Below are positions 1 through 7,315 of a stretch of DNA of 48,692 nt, one piece after another. The DNA is taken from positions 1-48,692 of the forward strand of contig NZ_RFFJ01000019.1 of assembly GCF_003696235.1 (NCBI RefSeq), in the 5' to 3' direction. A program made the position numbers and the translations under genes. Numbering within the stretch: position 1 is the first letter of the stretch; every line of letters begins with the position of its first letter. This DNA is from Streptomyces triticirhizae. Lineage in GTDB: Bacteria > Actinomycetota > Actinomycetes > Streptomycetales > Streptomycetaceae. Below the pieces are notes generated by a model. That model was not told the origin of the DNA and searched no databases. It saw only the letters and a list, made by a program, of their open reading frames with translations.

Positions 1-125
1 ACCCCGGGCAACCCGACAGCTTCACCCCTCTGACCTGCGATCCCTCGAATGCAGACCCGCTGACCAGCACCCCCATAGACATCGCCCAGATCGACAAGAT
101 CTTCTGGGAGACCAAGAAGGCCTGA
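1..125 (+). CDS. C-terminal end of an unrecognised protein (5' end outside window)
   Basis: An open frame enters from the left edge (first full codon at base 3) and stops with TGA at 123-125. About 40 residues are visible, beginning PGQPDSFTPLTCDP and ending IDKIFWETKKA. The segment has one Cys, several Pro/Thr and a lysine-rich end. I do not recognise the family and no domain can be assigned. It converges with the helD remnant on the opposite strand, and the strong hairpin at 182-238 lies between them and could end transcription from both sides. Confidence 0.5.
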   Translation, partial: PGQPDSFTPLTCDPSNADPLTSTPIDIAQIDKIFWETKKA

Positions 126-163
126 CCCGGTCCTCCCGCCCATCCGACCGGCGTTTCCCCCGG

Positions 164-1453
164 TCATGGGCCGCACCACCCCCGCACCCGGGCCGTCCGG
201 GGCGCCGAGCACGGCGTTCCCGGACGGCCCGGGTGCGGTCGGCCGCCGCCCGCTGGGCCGGTGAGCAGCGGGCTGCCGTCCAGCACGTCGGTCCCGTAGC
301 GGGCGGCGACCCGTTCGACCAGCTCGTCCAGGAGGAGGTCCCGGAAGACCGGAGCCGCCTCGTTGTGCCGCGGCCCGGCCTGACGGGTCCGCTCGACCAG
401 CCGCGCGCACGCCTCGTGCGGAACGGTCAACGGCTGCCGGTCCACGACGAGTCGGCAACCCTCGTCCGGCGGCCGCCCGCGGTCCTCGACGGCGGCCGCC
501 AGCACCTCCGCCATGGCCAGCCGCCCCCTGGTCTCCGCGCTCGCCGCCGGCCCGGCACCCCGGGCGGTCACCCCGGCGAAGAGCCGGTCTACGGTGGCCA
601 GCAGCACGCCGGTCTCGCCCAGGGAGGGCAGCACCTCCCCGATGTAGGAGAGGAACGTCGCCGTCGGCCCGACCACCAACACCCCACTCCTGGCGAGCCG
701 TTCGCGCCGGGTGTGGAGCAGGTAGGCGGCCCGGTGCGGCGCCACCGCCGTCTTGCCGGTGCCGGGGCCGCCCCGCACCACCAGCACGCCGGCGTGGTGC
801 GCGCGGATCACCTCGTCCTGCTCGGCCTGGATGGTGGGCACGATGTCGCTCATCCGGTCGGTCCTGGCGACGGTGAGCGCCTCCAGCAGCGCGGCGTCCC
901 CGTTGACCTCGGAGGTGCCGCCGGAGAAGTCCTCGTCCCAGATTCCGATCACCCGCCGCCCCCGCGACCGAATGTGCCGCCGCCTTCTCACCCGCTCCGG
1001 GTGGAGAGCGGTCGCCACATAGAACGGGCGGGCCGCCGGCGCCCGCCAGTCGATCAGCAGCGGGGTGAGTTCCCCGTCGTCGGCACGCAGTCCGATCCGG
1101 CCCACATAGCGGGTTTCCGCATTCGCGCCCGCCGGCTCTCCCTTCCTCTCCTGGATATCCGCCGCGCCGATTTCGCGTCCGGCCCTCCCTCCGGTGGTGT
1201 TCGCCATATCGAGCCGCCCGAAGCACAGGCCGCTGTCCACCGCGTCGAACCGGACGACCCGACGCGCCAACTCGTGTGCGCCCAGGTCGCGTTCGACCAG
1301 GCCCTGGTGGGTGAGGCCGGTGCTGGCCAGGGTGGCGTCGAGCGCGGCGACGGCCTCGTTCCGCAGGGGGTCGAGACGGGCGTGCAGCCCGTCCGGACAG
1401 GCATGTTCGGCCGCGATCTCCGGACTTTCTCCGCCGTTTGACAAGGCAATCAC
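164..1453 (-). pseudogene. helD: Truncated HelD-type RNA polymerase-associated helicase
   Basis: The 429-residue frame (GTG start) matches the N-terminal half of actinobacterial HelD, a UvrD-like ATPase that removes stalled or drug-bound RNA polymerase from DNA. Visible are the charged N-terminal arm (about 1-100), the YVGRIGL and DWRAPAARPFY motifs (about 116-145), and Walker A GGPGTGKT at 228-235 followed by APHR where the family has ALHR. Family proteins are roughly 700-780 residues. Here homology stops near residue 399 (LLDGSPLLTG), the remaining codons translate the hairpin at 182-238, and all later helicase motifs are missing. It cannot complete the ATPase cycle, so I call it a pseudogene, though a shortened polymerase-binding protein is conceivable. 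No convincing ribosome-binding site precedes the GTG. Confidence 0.8.
182..238. terminator. Perfect 20-bp hairpin between convergent genes
   Basis: Bases 182-201 (CCGCACCCGGGCCGTCCGGG) are exactly complementary to 219-238, with a 17-nt loop. There is no T-tract, as is usual for Streptomyces terminators. It sits just after the rightward gene ending at 125 and inside the last codons of the leftward helD remnant, so it can serve both directions. Confidence 0.75.
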
Positions 1454-1467
1454 CTATTCGCCAGAAT
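1438..1467 (+). promoter_or_regulatory. Candidate sigma70-type promoter, rightward
   Basis: TTGACA at 1438-1443 is followed after 18 bases by CAGAAT at 1462-1467, one base from TAGAAT. It overlaps the 5' end of the helD remnant and points away from it. Transcription would begin near 1474 and would meet the terminator-like hairpin at 1535-1557. No protein-coding gene lies between. Confidence 0.4.
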
Positions 1468-1534
1468 TCGCTTGGGAGTTGACGTGTGACACCCAATCGA
1501 GCACGCCAAACCACGCAATGCAGCGAGGAATTCA

Positions 1535-1560
1535 CCGCACCCGCAAGGTGCGGTTTTCTG
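1535..1560 (+). terminator. Intrinsic terminator-like hairpin with T-tract
   Basis: CCGCACC (1535-1541) pairs with GGTGCGG (1547-1553) around a 5-base loop and is followed directly by TTTTCTGGTTGTT on the + strand. This is a classical rho-independent layout, unusual in this genome where most terminators lack the T-tract. No + strand gene ends here, which is why a short RNA is suspected. Confidence 0.55.
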
Positions 1561-1712
1561 GTTGTTCGGCCCCTCCCGCTCGCCCGGTTTTCCGCGCCCC
1601 GTGCAACGCCTTCGCAACAGCCCGGGCTCCGCGCCTTCCCCACGCCCGCGACCGCTGCCATGGTCGAGAGGGCCGCCGACCAGCGGCCTGTCGTCAGCCA
1701 CGGGGGGAAGCC

Positions 1713-2813
1713 ATGACCGCACCACCTGAGCCGAACACGCCCGGCGCACCGCCGCACGTCCCCGCGCCCCTCCCCGACCCCGCGCCCGCACGCGCCTCCC
1801 TGGAGCACGGACCCCGGTATCTCGTCGCCGGCGTGCTGCTGTTGATCTTCGGCGGGGGCGTGATCGCCTGGGTGATCACCGGGATCAACGACTCCCCCGT
1901 CAGCTCCGCCGACGACCTGTTCCGCGCGCTGGTCGACCCGCTCCGCCCCGTGGACCTGAGGGCGTTGACCCCGTACGAGTGGATGTTCGCCGTCGCCCTG
2001 GTCACGGTCGCCGTGCTGGCCCTCTGCCAGCGCCGGGTCGCCAGGGGCGGCGCGCTGGTGCTGGCCTTCCTGCTGCTGGCGCTCTGCCTGCGGCAGGCCG
2101 TCGGCGCCCTCGACGACGGCTACCGCGCCGGCTTCGACGCGCCCACCTACGGCCCCTGGACCCTGGCGACCTACGCCGTCGGCCTGCTGATCGCGGTCAC
2201 CGTGCTGATCCTGCTGCTCCCCGCCCGCGAAGCCGCCCGCGAACCGGCCGGCCAGCTCCCGCCCCACCCGGGCGAACACCCCGGCGGCCCCCGCCCGTTG
2301 GGCACCCTCGGCGTCCTCGGCGGCGGCCTGCTGATCGCGCTGGCCCTGGCCGACCTCGCCTGGACGCTGGACAACCAGCGGCTGGCCGCCGAGTACGACC
2401 TCAAGTCCTGGGGCGAGTACTTCCGGGACCTGGTCGACCCGTCGCTCTTCCACTCGCCCACGTCCCTGACCAGCGGCATCTACTTCCACGAGGCGGCGCT
2501 GGCGATCTCCATGCTGGTCGTCGGGGTGCTGGCCTGCCTGGGCAGGCCGGTGGCCAGGGGCGCCGGCCTCACGCTGCTGGCCATGGCCGCCTACCTGGAG
2601 TACCGCGCCGTGGCCCTCTCCTTCCGGATCGGCGACTGGAGCGCGTACCTCGACTCGACCCGGGGCACGCTGATGCTGCTCACCATGCTGCTCTCGGTGC
2701 CGGCCCTGCTGATCGCGATCCTCGGCCTGGGATTCGCCGGTTCGGCCCGCGCGCCCCGCCGCCGGCCGACCCCGGCCTGGCCGCACCCGGGCCCGCCGCC
2801 GTTCCCCCGCTGA
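1713..2813 (+). CDS. Multi-pass membrane protein of unknown function
   Basis: The ATG at 1713 is preceded by GGGGGAAG, giving 366 residues. A Pro-rich cytoplasmic-looking N-terminus (about 35 residues) is followed by about eight hydrophobic helices, for example YLVAGVLLLIFGGGVIAWVI and MFAVALVTVAVLALC. Two paired four-helix halves appear to repeat: each contains an acidic loop with FRxLVDP (DLFRALVDPL and YFRDLVDPSL), which suggests internal duplication. The C-terminus is basic and Pro-rich. I recognise no enzyme or transporter motif. The open frame extends upstream, but that part lacks a ribosome-binding site and looks non-coding. The next gene begins 75 bases downstream. Confidence 0.85.
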   Translation: MTAPPEPNTPGAPPHVPAPLPDPAPARASLEHGPRYLVAGVLLLIFGGGVIAWVITGINDSPVSSADDLFRALVDPLRPVDLRALTPYEWMFAVALVTVAVLALCQRRVARGGALVLAFLLLALCLRQAVGALDDGYRAGFDAPTYGPWTLATYAVGLLIAVTVLILLLPAREAAREPAGQLPPHPGEHPGGPRPLGTLGVLGGGLLIALALADLAWTLDNQRLAAEYDLKSWGEYFRDLVDPSLFHSPTSLTSGIYFHEAALAISMLVVGVLACLGRPVARGAGLTLLAMAAYLEYRAVALSFRIGDWSAYLDSTRGTLMLLTMLLSVPALLIAILGLGFAGSARAPRRRPTPAWPHPGPPPFPR

Positions 2814-2876
2814 ACCCGACCGGCCGCCACCGCCCGCCGTCGAGGAGCCGACTCCCGCCCAACGGGCGGCCCCACC

Positions 2877-2889
2877 TAGGCTGGTGGCA
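2877..2889 (+). promoter_or_regulatory. Candidate -10 element of a leaderless promoter
   Basis: TAGGCT at 2877-2882 ends six bases before the ATG at 2889, so transcription would start at or next to the start codon. No good -35 is visible, which is common for Streptomyces leaderless promoters. No Shine-Dalgarno sequence precedes the ATG. Confidence 0.4.
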
Positions 2890-3365
2890 TGTCGCAGACC
2901 CTGCCGCCGGCCGTCCAGTCGATGACCCTGCTCGCCGCCGCCGTTCTCGTCCACGACCGCGCCACGAACCGGGTGCTGCTGCTGCGACGTGGCCCCAGGG
3001 CCAAGTTCGCGCCCGGCCAGTGGGACCTGCCGGTCGGCAAGTGCGACCCCGGCGAGCCCGTGGCGACCGCCGCCGTGCGGGAGCTGCGGGAGGAGACCGG
3101 CCTGGTCGTCGAGGAGTCCTCGCTGCGGGTCGCCCATGTGCTGCACGCGGCGCGCGGGGTCGGGGCGCCCAACGGCTTCCTCACGGTGATCTTCCTGACC
3201 GACACCTGGCGCGGCGAGGCCCGCAACGTCGAACCGGACAAGCACTCCGAGGTGCGCTGGGTCGACGTCAACGCCCTCCCGGAGAACGTGGTGTTCGGCT
3301 CCGACCGTGTGATCGACCGCTGCCTGGCCGACGAGGTGGGACTCACCCAGCTCGGGTGGGCGTGA
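2889..3365 (+). CDS. NUDIX hydrolase
   Basis: This 158-residue protein carries a complete NUDIX box at residues 50-72: G-x5-E-x7-REL-x-EE-x-G, read from GKCDPGE to RELREETGL. These residues bind the metal and activate water to split a nucleoside diphosphate linked to another group. A single domain fills the protein, with beta strands before the box (LLAAAVLVHD, VLLLRRG) as in small stand-alone NUDIX enzymes. The substrate cannot be told from sequence. The leaderless arrangement at 2877-2889 supports the ATG at 2889. It lies upstream of the sigH operon but is separated by about 270 bases, so it is probably its own unit. Confidence 0.93.
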   Translation: MSQTLPPAVQSMTLLAAAVLVHDRATNRVLLLRRGPRAKFAPGQWDLPVGKCDPGEPVATAAVRELREETGLVVEESSLRVAHVLHAARGVGAPNGFLTVIFLTDTWRGEARNVEPDKHSEVRWVDVNALPENVVFGSDRVIDRCLADEVGLTQLGWA

Positions 3366-3639
3366 CACGACGGCCGAACGGGGCAGTACGATCAACGACC
3401 ACCGCGCGGTGACCACGCACAACATCTGTCGCCGACAGGGGATTTGACGCGGCCTCACCGGGCACACTACGCACCGAGCGCACTACGATGAGTAATACCG
3501 CTGAGGTGGTCAGGCCGGTCGGTCGCGTCCCCGGGCCAGGCGACAGCGCGCGGTGGATCGCGGTAGCGTCGCAGGGCGGCCAGGGCACCGACCGGTGCCA
3601 GGGAGCGTCTACGAACTGTGAGTCTCTGTGGAGGTGAGG

Positions 3640-4053
3640 GTGTCCCCATTCCCAGGTGAGCCCGGATCGCAGGACTTCGTCGAAGTCCGGCTGCCGGCCG
3701 CCAGCGCCTATCTGTCGGTGCTGCGCACGGCCACGGCCGGGCTCGCCGCGCGGCTGGACTTCACCCTCGACGAGATCGAGGACCTCCGCATCGCGGTCGA
3801 CGAAGCCTGCGCGATCCTGCTCCAACAGGCCATCCCCGGAAGCGTGCTCGACTGCGTCTTCACGCTGGTCGGCGACGCGCTCCGGGTGACGGTCTCGGCC
3901 CCGACCACCGAGGGCCACGCCCCGGAGCGGGACACGTTCGCCTGGACGGTCCTCACCGCGCTCGCCGGCGAGGTCGAATCGGCCGTCGCCGAGGACAGGA
4001 CGGTCAGCATCAGCCTGCACAAGAAGCGCGGCGCCGCCCCCGGAACGCCGTGA
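3640..4053 (+). CDS. ushX: RsbW-type anti-sigma factor (SigH antagonist UshX/PrsH/RshA)
   Basis: The protein is 137 residues from the GTG at 3640, which has GGAGG five bases upstream; in-frame GTGs at 3628 and 3634 are less well placed. The fold is that of the GHKL-ATPase anti-sigma factors related to RsbW: the N box reads IEDLRIAVDEACAILLQQA, with the N-box Asn-type position relaxed, as known for the Streptomyces SigH antagonist. It should bind SigH and hold it inactive until an anti-sigma-factor antagonist such as BldG displaces it. Its stop overlaps the SigH GTG in GTGA, implying translational coupling and near-equal production. The N-terminus VSPFPGEPGSQDFVEVRLPA agrees with the SCO5244 protein as I remember it. 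Confidence 0.88.
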   Translation: MSPFPGEPGSQDFVEVRLPAASAYLSVLRTATAGLAARLDFTLDEIEDLRIAVDEACAILLQQAIPGSVLDCVFTLVGDALRVTVSAPTTEGHAPERDTFAWTVLTALAGEVESAVAEDRTVSISLHKKRGAAPGTP

Positions 4054-4994
4054 CCGGCGCCGAGGGGCCGCCACGGGACGAGGGGGCCGAGGTGAACGAG
4101 GTGGAGCAGACAGCGCGCACGGCGGCACAGCCGGCCGGCGCCAGCATTCCCGGGCAGAGCGATCCGGTGGACCCGGTGGCACCGGCGAGCCGACCCGAGC
4201 GCGCCGAGCCGCAGCCGCGACGCAGGGTCGCTCCCGACCCGCAGGACCGGAGCGCGGCCCGTGGCCTCTTCGTCGAGCTGCGCAACCTGCCCGAAGGCTC
4301 GGCCGAGCGCGCCGAGTTGCGCGACACCCTGGTGCGGATGCACCTGCCGCTGGTCGAGCACCTGGCCCGCCGCTTCCGGAACCGGGGCGAGCCGCTGGAC
4401 GACCTGACGCAGGTCGCCACCATCGGCCTGATCAAGTCCGTGGACCGCTTCGACCCCGAGCGCGGCGTGGAGTTCTCCACCTATGCCACGCCCACGGTGG
4501 TCGGCGAGATCAAGCGCCACTTCCGGGACAAGGGCTGGGCGGTGCGGGTCCCGCGCCGGCTCCAGGAGTTGCGTCTCTCGCTGAGCCAGGCCACCGCCGA
4601 GCTGTCCCAACAGCACGGCCGCGCGCCCACGGTGCACGAGTTGGCCCAGCGACTGAACATCTCCGAGGAGGACGTGCTGGAGGGGCTGGAGTCGGCCAAC
4701 GCCTACAGCACGCTCTCGCTGGACGTCCCCGACACGGACGACGAGTCGCCGGCCGTCGCCGACACCCTGGGCGCCGAGGACGACGCCCTGGAGGGCGTGG
4801 AGTACCGGGAGTCCCTCAAGCCGCTGCTGGAGCAACTCCCGCCCCGCGAGAAGAAGATCCTGCTGCTGCGCTTCTTCGGCAACATGACCCAGTCGCAGAT
4901 CGCCCAGGAGGTCGGCATCTCCCAGATGCACGTCTCCCGGCTCCTGGCCCGCACCCTGGCCCAACTCCGGGAGAAGCTCCTCGTCGAGGAGTGA
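4050..4994 (+). CDS. sigH: Alternative sigma factor SigH (SigB/SigF group)
   Basis: This stress and development sigma factor has 314 residues from the GTG at 4050, or 300 from the GTG at 4092, which has the better ribosome-binding site (AGGGGG five bases upstream). After a Pro/Ala-rich extension of about 70 residues come region 2 (VRMHLPLVEHLARRF through VGEIKRHFRDKGWAVRVPRR), region 3 (TVHELAQRLNISEEDVLEGL) and region 4 with its helix-turn-helix (QSQIAQEVGISQMHVSRLLA). It directs RNA polymerase to SigB-like promoters and is controlled by the upstream anti-sigma factor. The adjacent wblE and PdtaS-like kinase reproduce the S. coelicolor sigH neighbourhood. Several in-frame starts fit the multiple SigH forms reported in that species. 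Confidence 0.92.
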   Translation: MTGAEGPPRDEGAEVNEVEQTARTAAQPAGASIPGQSDPVDPVAPASRPERAEPQPRRRVAPDPQDRSAARGLFVELRNLPEGSAERAELRDTLVRMHLPLVEHLARRFRNRGEPLDDLTQVATIGLIKSVDRFDPERGVEFSTYATPTVVGEIKRHFRDKGWAVRVPRRLQELRLSLSQATAELSQQHGRAPTVHELAQRLNISEEDVLEGLESANAYSTLSLDVPDTDDESPAVADTLGAEDDALEGVEYRESLKPLLEQLPPREKKILLLRFFGNMTQSQIAQEVGISQMHVSRLLARTLAQLREKLLVEE

Positions 4995-5040
4995 GCCCAA
5001 CGCCGCGCGCCCCACGCGCACCCGCCCCCGCTCCGCCCCC

Positions 5041-5499
5041 TCAGGCGGAGCGCGGCCCCACCCCCAGCGCCTCGGTCGCCGTCGGGCTGAGCACACAGCC
5101 GAGCACCAACAGCGCGGAGGCGGCCAGCGGCAACGCGGCCGCGACCCAGCCGCCCCCGCTCCCCAGCAGCGTGAACGCGACCGGCAGCGCCAACAGCTGC
5201 GCCATCACCCCTGGCCCCCGGCTCCACCGCCGCAGCCGCCACAGCCCGTGCCCGGCGACCAGCGGCAGCACCGCCAGCGCCACCAGCGTCACCGCGCCCG
5301 CGACCGCCTGCGCGGGATCGCCCGGGTCCCCGGTCAGCGCCAACACCAGGATCACCAGCCCCACCCCGACCAGCACCGCGCCCTGGGCCGCGCACACCAC
5401 GGCGGCCACCGCCACCCTGCGCGGCCGCGCGGCGTCCTTCCCTGCCGCGGCCATCTCCCCGTCCGTCCCCCCGGGGCTCCGCGCGCTCTTCTCGCTCAC
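5041..5499 (-). CDS. Small membrane protein of unknown function
   Basis: Read from the GTG at 5499 this is 152 residues; from the ATG at 5454 it is 137. Four hydrophobic helices are visible (AVAAVVCAAQGAVLVGVGLV, AVAGAVTLVALAVLPLVAGH, MAQLLALPVAFTLLGSGGGW and ALPLAASALLVLGCVL) with an Arg-rich turn LWRLRRWSRGP between helices two and three. A TATACC element seven bases before the GTG would give a leaderless start at 5499. It converges with sigH and diverges from the lipid kinase gene. No family name can be given beyond a four-helix integral membrane protein common in Streptomyces. Confidence 0.75.
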   Translation of the reverse strand: MSEKSARSPGGTDGEMAAAGKDAARPRRVAVAAVVCAAQGAVLVGVGLVILVLALTGDPGDPAQAVAGAVTLVALAVLPLVAGHGLWRLRRWSRGPGVMAQLLALPVAFTLLGSGGGWVAAALPLAASALLVLGCVLSPTATEALGVGPRSA

Positions 5500-5560
5500 C
5501 CGGCCAGGGTATAAGGCACCGCCGACACCTCCCCCGCCCCGACCTGGGTACCCTGCACCC

Positions 5561-6529
5561 ATGCGCGCACTTCTCGTGGTCAACCCCGTCGCCACCACCA
5601 CCAGTGCGCGCACCAGGGACGTGATCAGCCACGCGCTCGCCAGCGACGTCAAGCTCGACGTCGCCGCCACCGAGTACCGGGGCCACGCCCGCCGGCTGGC
5701 CCGCCGGGCCGCCGAGGCCGGCACCGACGTGGTGATCGCCCTGGGCGGCGACGGCACGGTCAACGAGGTGGTCAACGGGCTGCTGCACGACGGCCCCGAC
5801 CGGGACGGCCACCTGCCCCGGCTGGCCGTCGTGCCCGGCGGCTCCACCAACGTCTTCGCGCGCGCCCTCGGCCTCCCCAACGACGCGGTGGAGGCCACCG
5901 GCGCGCTCCTCGACGCCCTGCACGCGGGCTCCGAGCGCGCCATCGGCCTGGGCCTGGCCACCGGGACCCCGGGCACCCAGGACGCCGAGGTGCCGAGCCG
6001 CTGGTTCACGTTCTGCGCCGGATACGGCTTCGACGCCGGGGTGATCGGCCGGGTCGAGGGCCAGCGCGAGCGCGGCAAACGCTCCACCCACGCGCTCTAC
6101 GTCCGCCAGGCGATGCGGCACTTCCTCGGCGACCGCCAACGCACCCACGGCACCATCTCGTTGACGCGGCCGGGCCAAGACCCGGTCGAGGGGCTGGTGT
6201 TGTCGATAGTCTGCAACACCGCGCCCTGGACGTTCCTGGGCAACAAGCCGATGTACGCGGCCCCCCGGGCCTCCTTCGACACCGCGCTCGACGTGCTCGG
6301 CCTCTCCCGCCTCTCCTCCGCCGCCGTCACCCGCTACGGCACCCAACTCCTGCGCTCCAGCCCGGACCGAGGGCCACATGGCCGACATGTGGTGTCGTTG
6401 CATGACGAAACGGAGTTCACCTTGCAATCGCAGGTGCCACTGCCGTTTCAGCTTGATGGTGACCACCTCGGACTGCGAAACAGCGTCTCCTTCACAGGCG
6501 TGCGCCGTGCACTGCGTGTGATTGTGTGA
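5561..6529 (+). CDS. Diacylglycerol kinase-family lipid kinase
   Basis: This 322-residue protein has the catalytic domain of DagK/YegS-type lipid kinases: the nucleotide-binding GGDGTVNEVVNG at 62-73 and PGGSTNVFAR near 92-101. A beta-rich C-terminal half ends VSFTGVRRALRVIV. The family phosphorylates diacylglycerol or related lipid alcohols at the membrane with ATP, recycling lipid to phosphatidate; the exact acceptor cannot be read from sequence. The ATG at 5561 is preceded by TACCCT (5549-5554) six bases upstream and has no Shine-Dalgarno, so it is probably leaderless. It sits between sigH and wblE as in related genomes. Confidence 0.92.
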   Translation: MRALLVVNPVATTTSARTRDVISHALASDVKLDVAATEYRGHARRLARRAAEAGTDVVIALGGDGTVNEVVNGLLHDGPDRDGHLPRLAVVPGGSTNVFARALGLPNDAVEATGALLDALHAGSERAIGLGLATGTPGTQDAEVPSRWFTFCAGYGFDAGVIGRVEGQRERGKRSTHALYVRQAMRHFLGDRQRTHGTISLTRPGQDPVEGLVLSIVCNTAPWTFLGNKPMYAAPRASFDTALDVLGLSRLSSAAVTRYGTQLLRSSPDRGPHGRHVVSLHDETEFTLQSQVPLPFQLDGDHLGLRNSVSFTGVRRALRVIV

Positions 6530-6656
6530 GCGGAACCGCCAAAAGTCCTTGTAGTCGAACGTTTAGCGCAGACTCCACCCAAGGGAATTAGGGTTGTGAG
6601 CTAGGCGACACCAAGGATTCAAAAAAAACTTCACGGAAGGGGTTGTATCCGTCGCC

Positions 6657-6672
6657 GAGGTTTGCGAACCTC
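6657..6672. promoter_or_regulatory. 16-bp palindrome GAGGTTTGCGAACCTC
   Basis: GAGGTT and AACCTC flank TGCG exactly. It is 190 bases upstream of wblE and 128 downstream of the lipid kinase stop. There is no T-tract, so it could be a weak terminator hairpin for the kinase or an operator for wblE. Confidence 0.4.
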
Positions 6673-6805
6673 TTCATGGCGATCGGGACGGCCAAACCTC
6701 TGGCCCCCTTGAGAGTCCGAATCCTTCCTCCTCATCCTCCGGGATCGCAGTGAGGTCCTCACCCAGAGTGACGTCCAGCGGCACTCATTGCTTCGTGAGG
6801 GGATT

Positions 6806-6821
6806 CGTGAAAGCGTTCACA
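6806..6821. promoter_or_regulatory. Candidate Rex (NADH/NAD+ sensor) operator upstream of wblE
   Basis: CGTGAAAGCGTTCACA differs at two positions from the S. coelicolor Rex operator TGTGAACGCGTTCACA as I remember it, and its core GTGAA-N4-TTCAC is a perfect inverted repeat. It lies 44 bases before the wblE ATG. Rex represses respiratory genes when NADH is low; wblE control by Rex is plausible but not shown here. Confidence 0.5.
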
Positions 6822-6864
6822 TTCACAAGCAATGTAACTGCAACGTGCAGGAGATGGAGCAGAC

Positions 6865-7122
6865 ATGGACTGGCGTCACAGCGCCGTTTGCCGCGAGGAA
6901 GACCCCGAGCTGTTCTTCCCCATCGGCAACACCGGTCCCGCGCTGCTGCAGATCGAGGAAGCCAAGGCCGTCTGCCGCCGCTGCCCCGTGATGGAGCAGT
7001 GCTTGCAGTGGGCTCTGGAGTCCGGTCAGGACTCCGGCGTGTGGGGCGGCATGAGCGAGGACGAGCGCCGTGCGATGAAGCGTCGCGCCGCTCGCAACCG
7101 GGCGCGTAAGGCCACCGCCTGA
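6865..7122 (+). CDS. wblE: WhiB-like iron-sulfur transcription factor WblE
   Basis: An 85-residue WhiB-family protein with four conserved cysteines at 9, 37, 40 and 46 (C...CRRCPVMEQC) that hold a [4Fe-4S] cluster, the turn GVWGG at 58-62, and a basic tail MKRRAARNRARKATA for DNA contact. The near-exact match to remembered WblE (the WhiB1 relative of mycobacteria), and the neighbouring sigH and PdtaS-like kinase, support the name. WblE/WhiB1 proteins bind the primary sigma factor region 4 and respond to nitric oxide or oxygen. GGAG precedes the ATG at 6865 by a normal distance, and a possible Rex site lies upstream. Confidence 0.95.
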   Translation: MDWRHSAVCREEDPELFFPIGNTGPALLQIEEAKAVCRRCPVMEQCLQWALESGQDSGVWGGMSEDERRAMKRRAARNRARKATA

Positions 7123-7202
7123 CAGGCTCGCCGCCACCACCTTCGCTGCCCCGAGCCGCAGCACCCGCACCGCCCACGGTGCATATCGCGTAGGACGTGA
7201 TG

Positions 7203-7244
7203 AGCCCCGGCACCCGGCCGAACACCGGCCAGGACGCCGGGGCT
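7203..7244. terminator. Bidirectional terminator between wblE and the histidine kinase gene
   Basis: AGCCCCGGC (7203-7211) pairs with GCCGGGGCT (7236-7244), with an inner CCGGCC/GGCC pairing. It lies 80 bases after the wblE stop and 72 bases after the stop of the convergent kinase gene. Confidence 0.75.
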
Positions 7245-7315
7245 TAGTGCTGCCCGGCGGACTCGCCAGGACGCGGGCTGACGCCGCGTCAACGAGGCGA
7301 CGCCCGCCTCACCCG

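Larger units (their letters stand above)
6530..6864. other. Intergenic control region upstream of wblE
   Basis: No gene fits in these 335 bases. They hold a 16-bp palindrome (6657-6672), an A-rich tract near 6621-6628, a Rex-like operator (6806-6821) and the wblE ribosome-binding site GGAG at 6850-6857. The region is less GC-rich than its surroundings, which fits a long regulated promoter and leader. Confidence 0.6.

Noticed and set aside
1194..1712. Upstream extension of the membrane protein gene (open frame to 1194)
   Set aside because: It is antisense to helD coding sequence and crosses a terminator-like hairpin; the ATG at 1713 has a clear ribosome-binding site.
1454..1712. Rifamycin-associated element upstream of helD
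   Set aside because: No 19-bp inverted repeat of the kind I remember was seen; the only hairpin there is the CCGCACC terminator-like one.
6585..6610. GGAAT upstream of wblE as a SigR promoter
   Set aside because: At the required 18-base spacing the sequence is GAC, not GTT.
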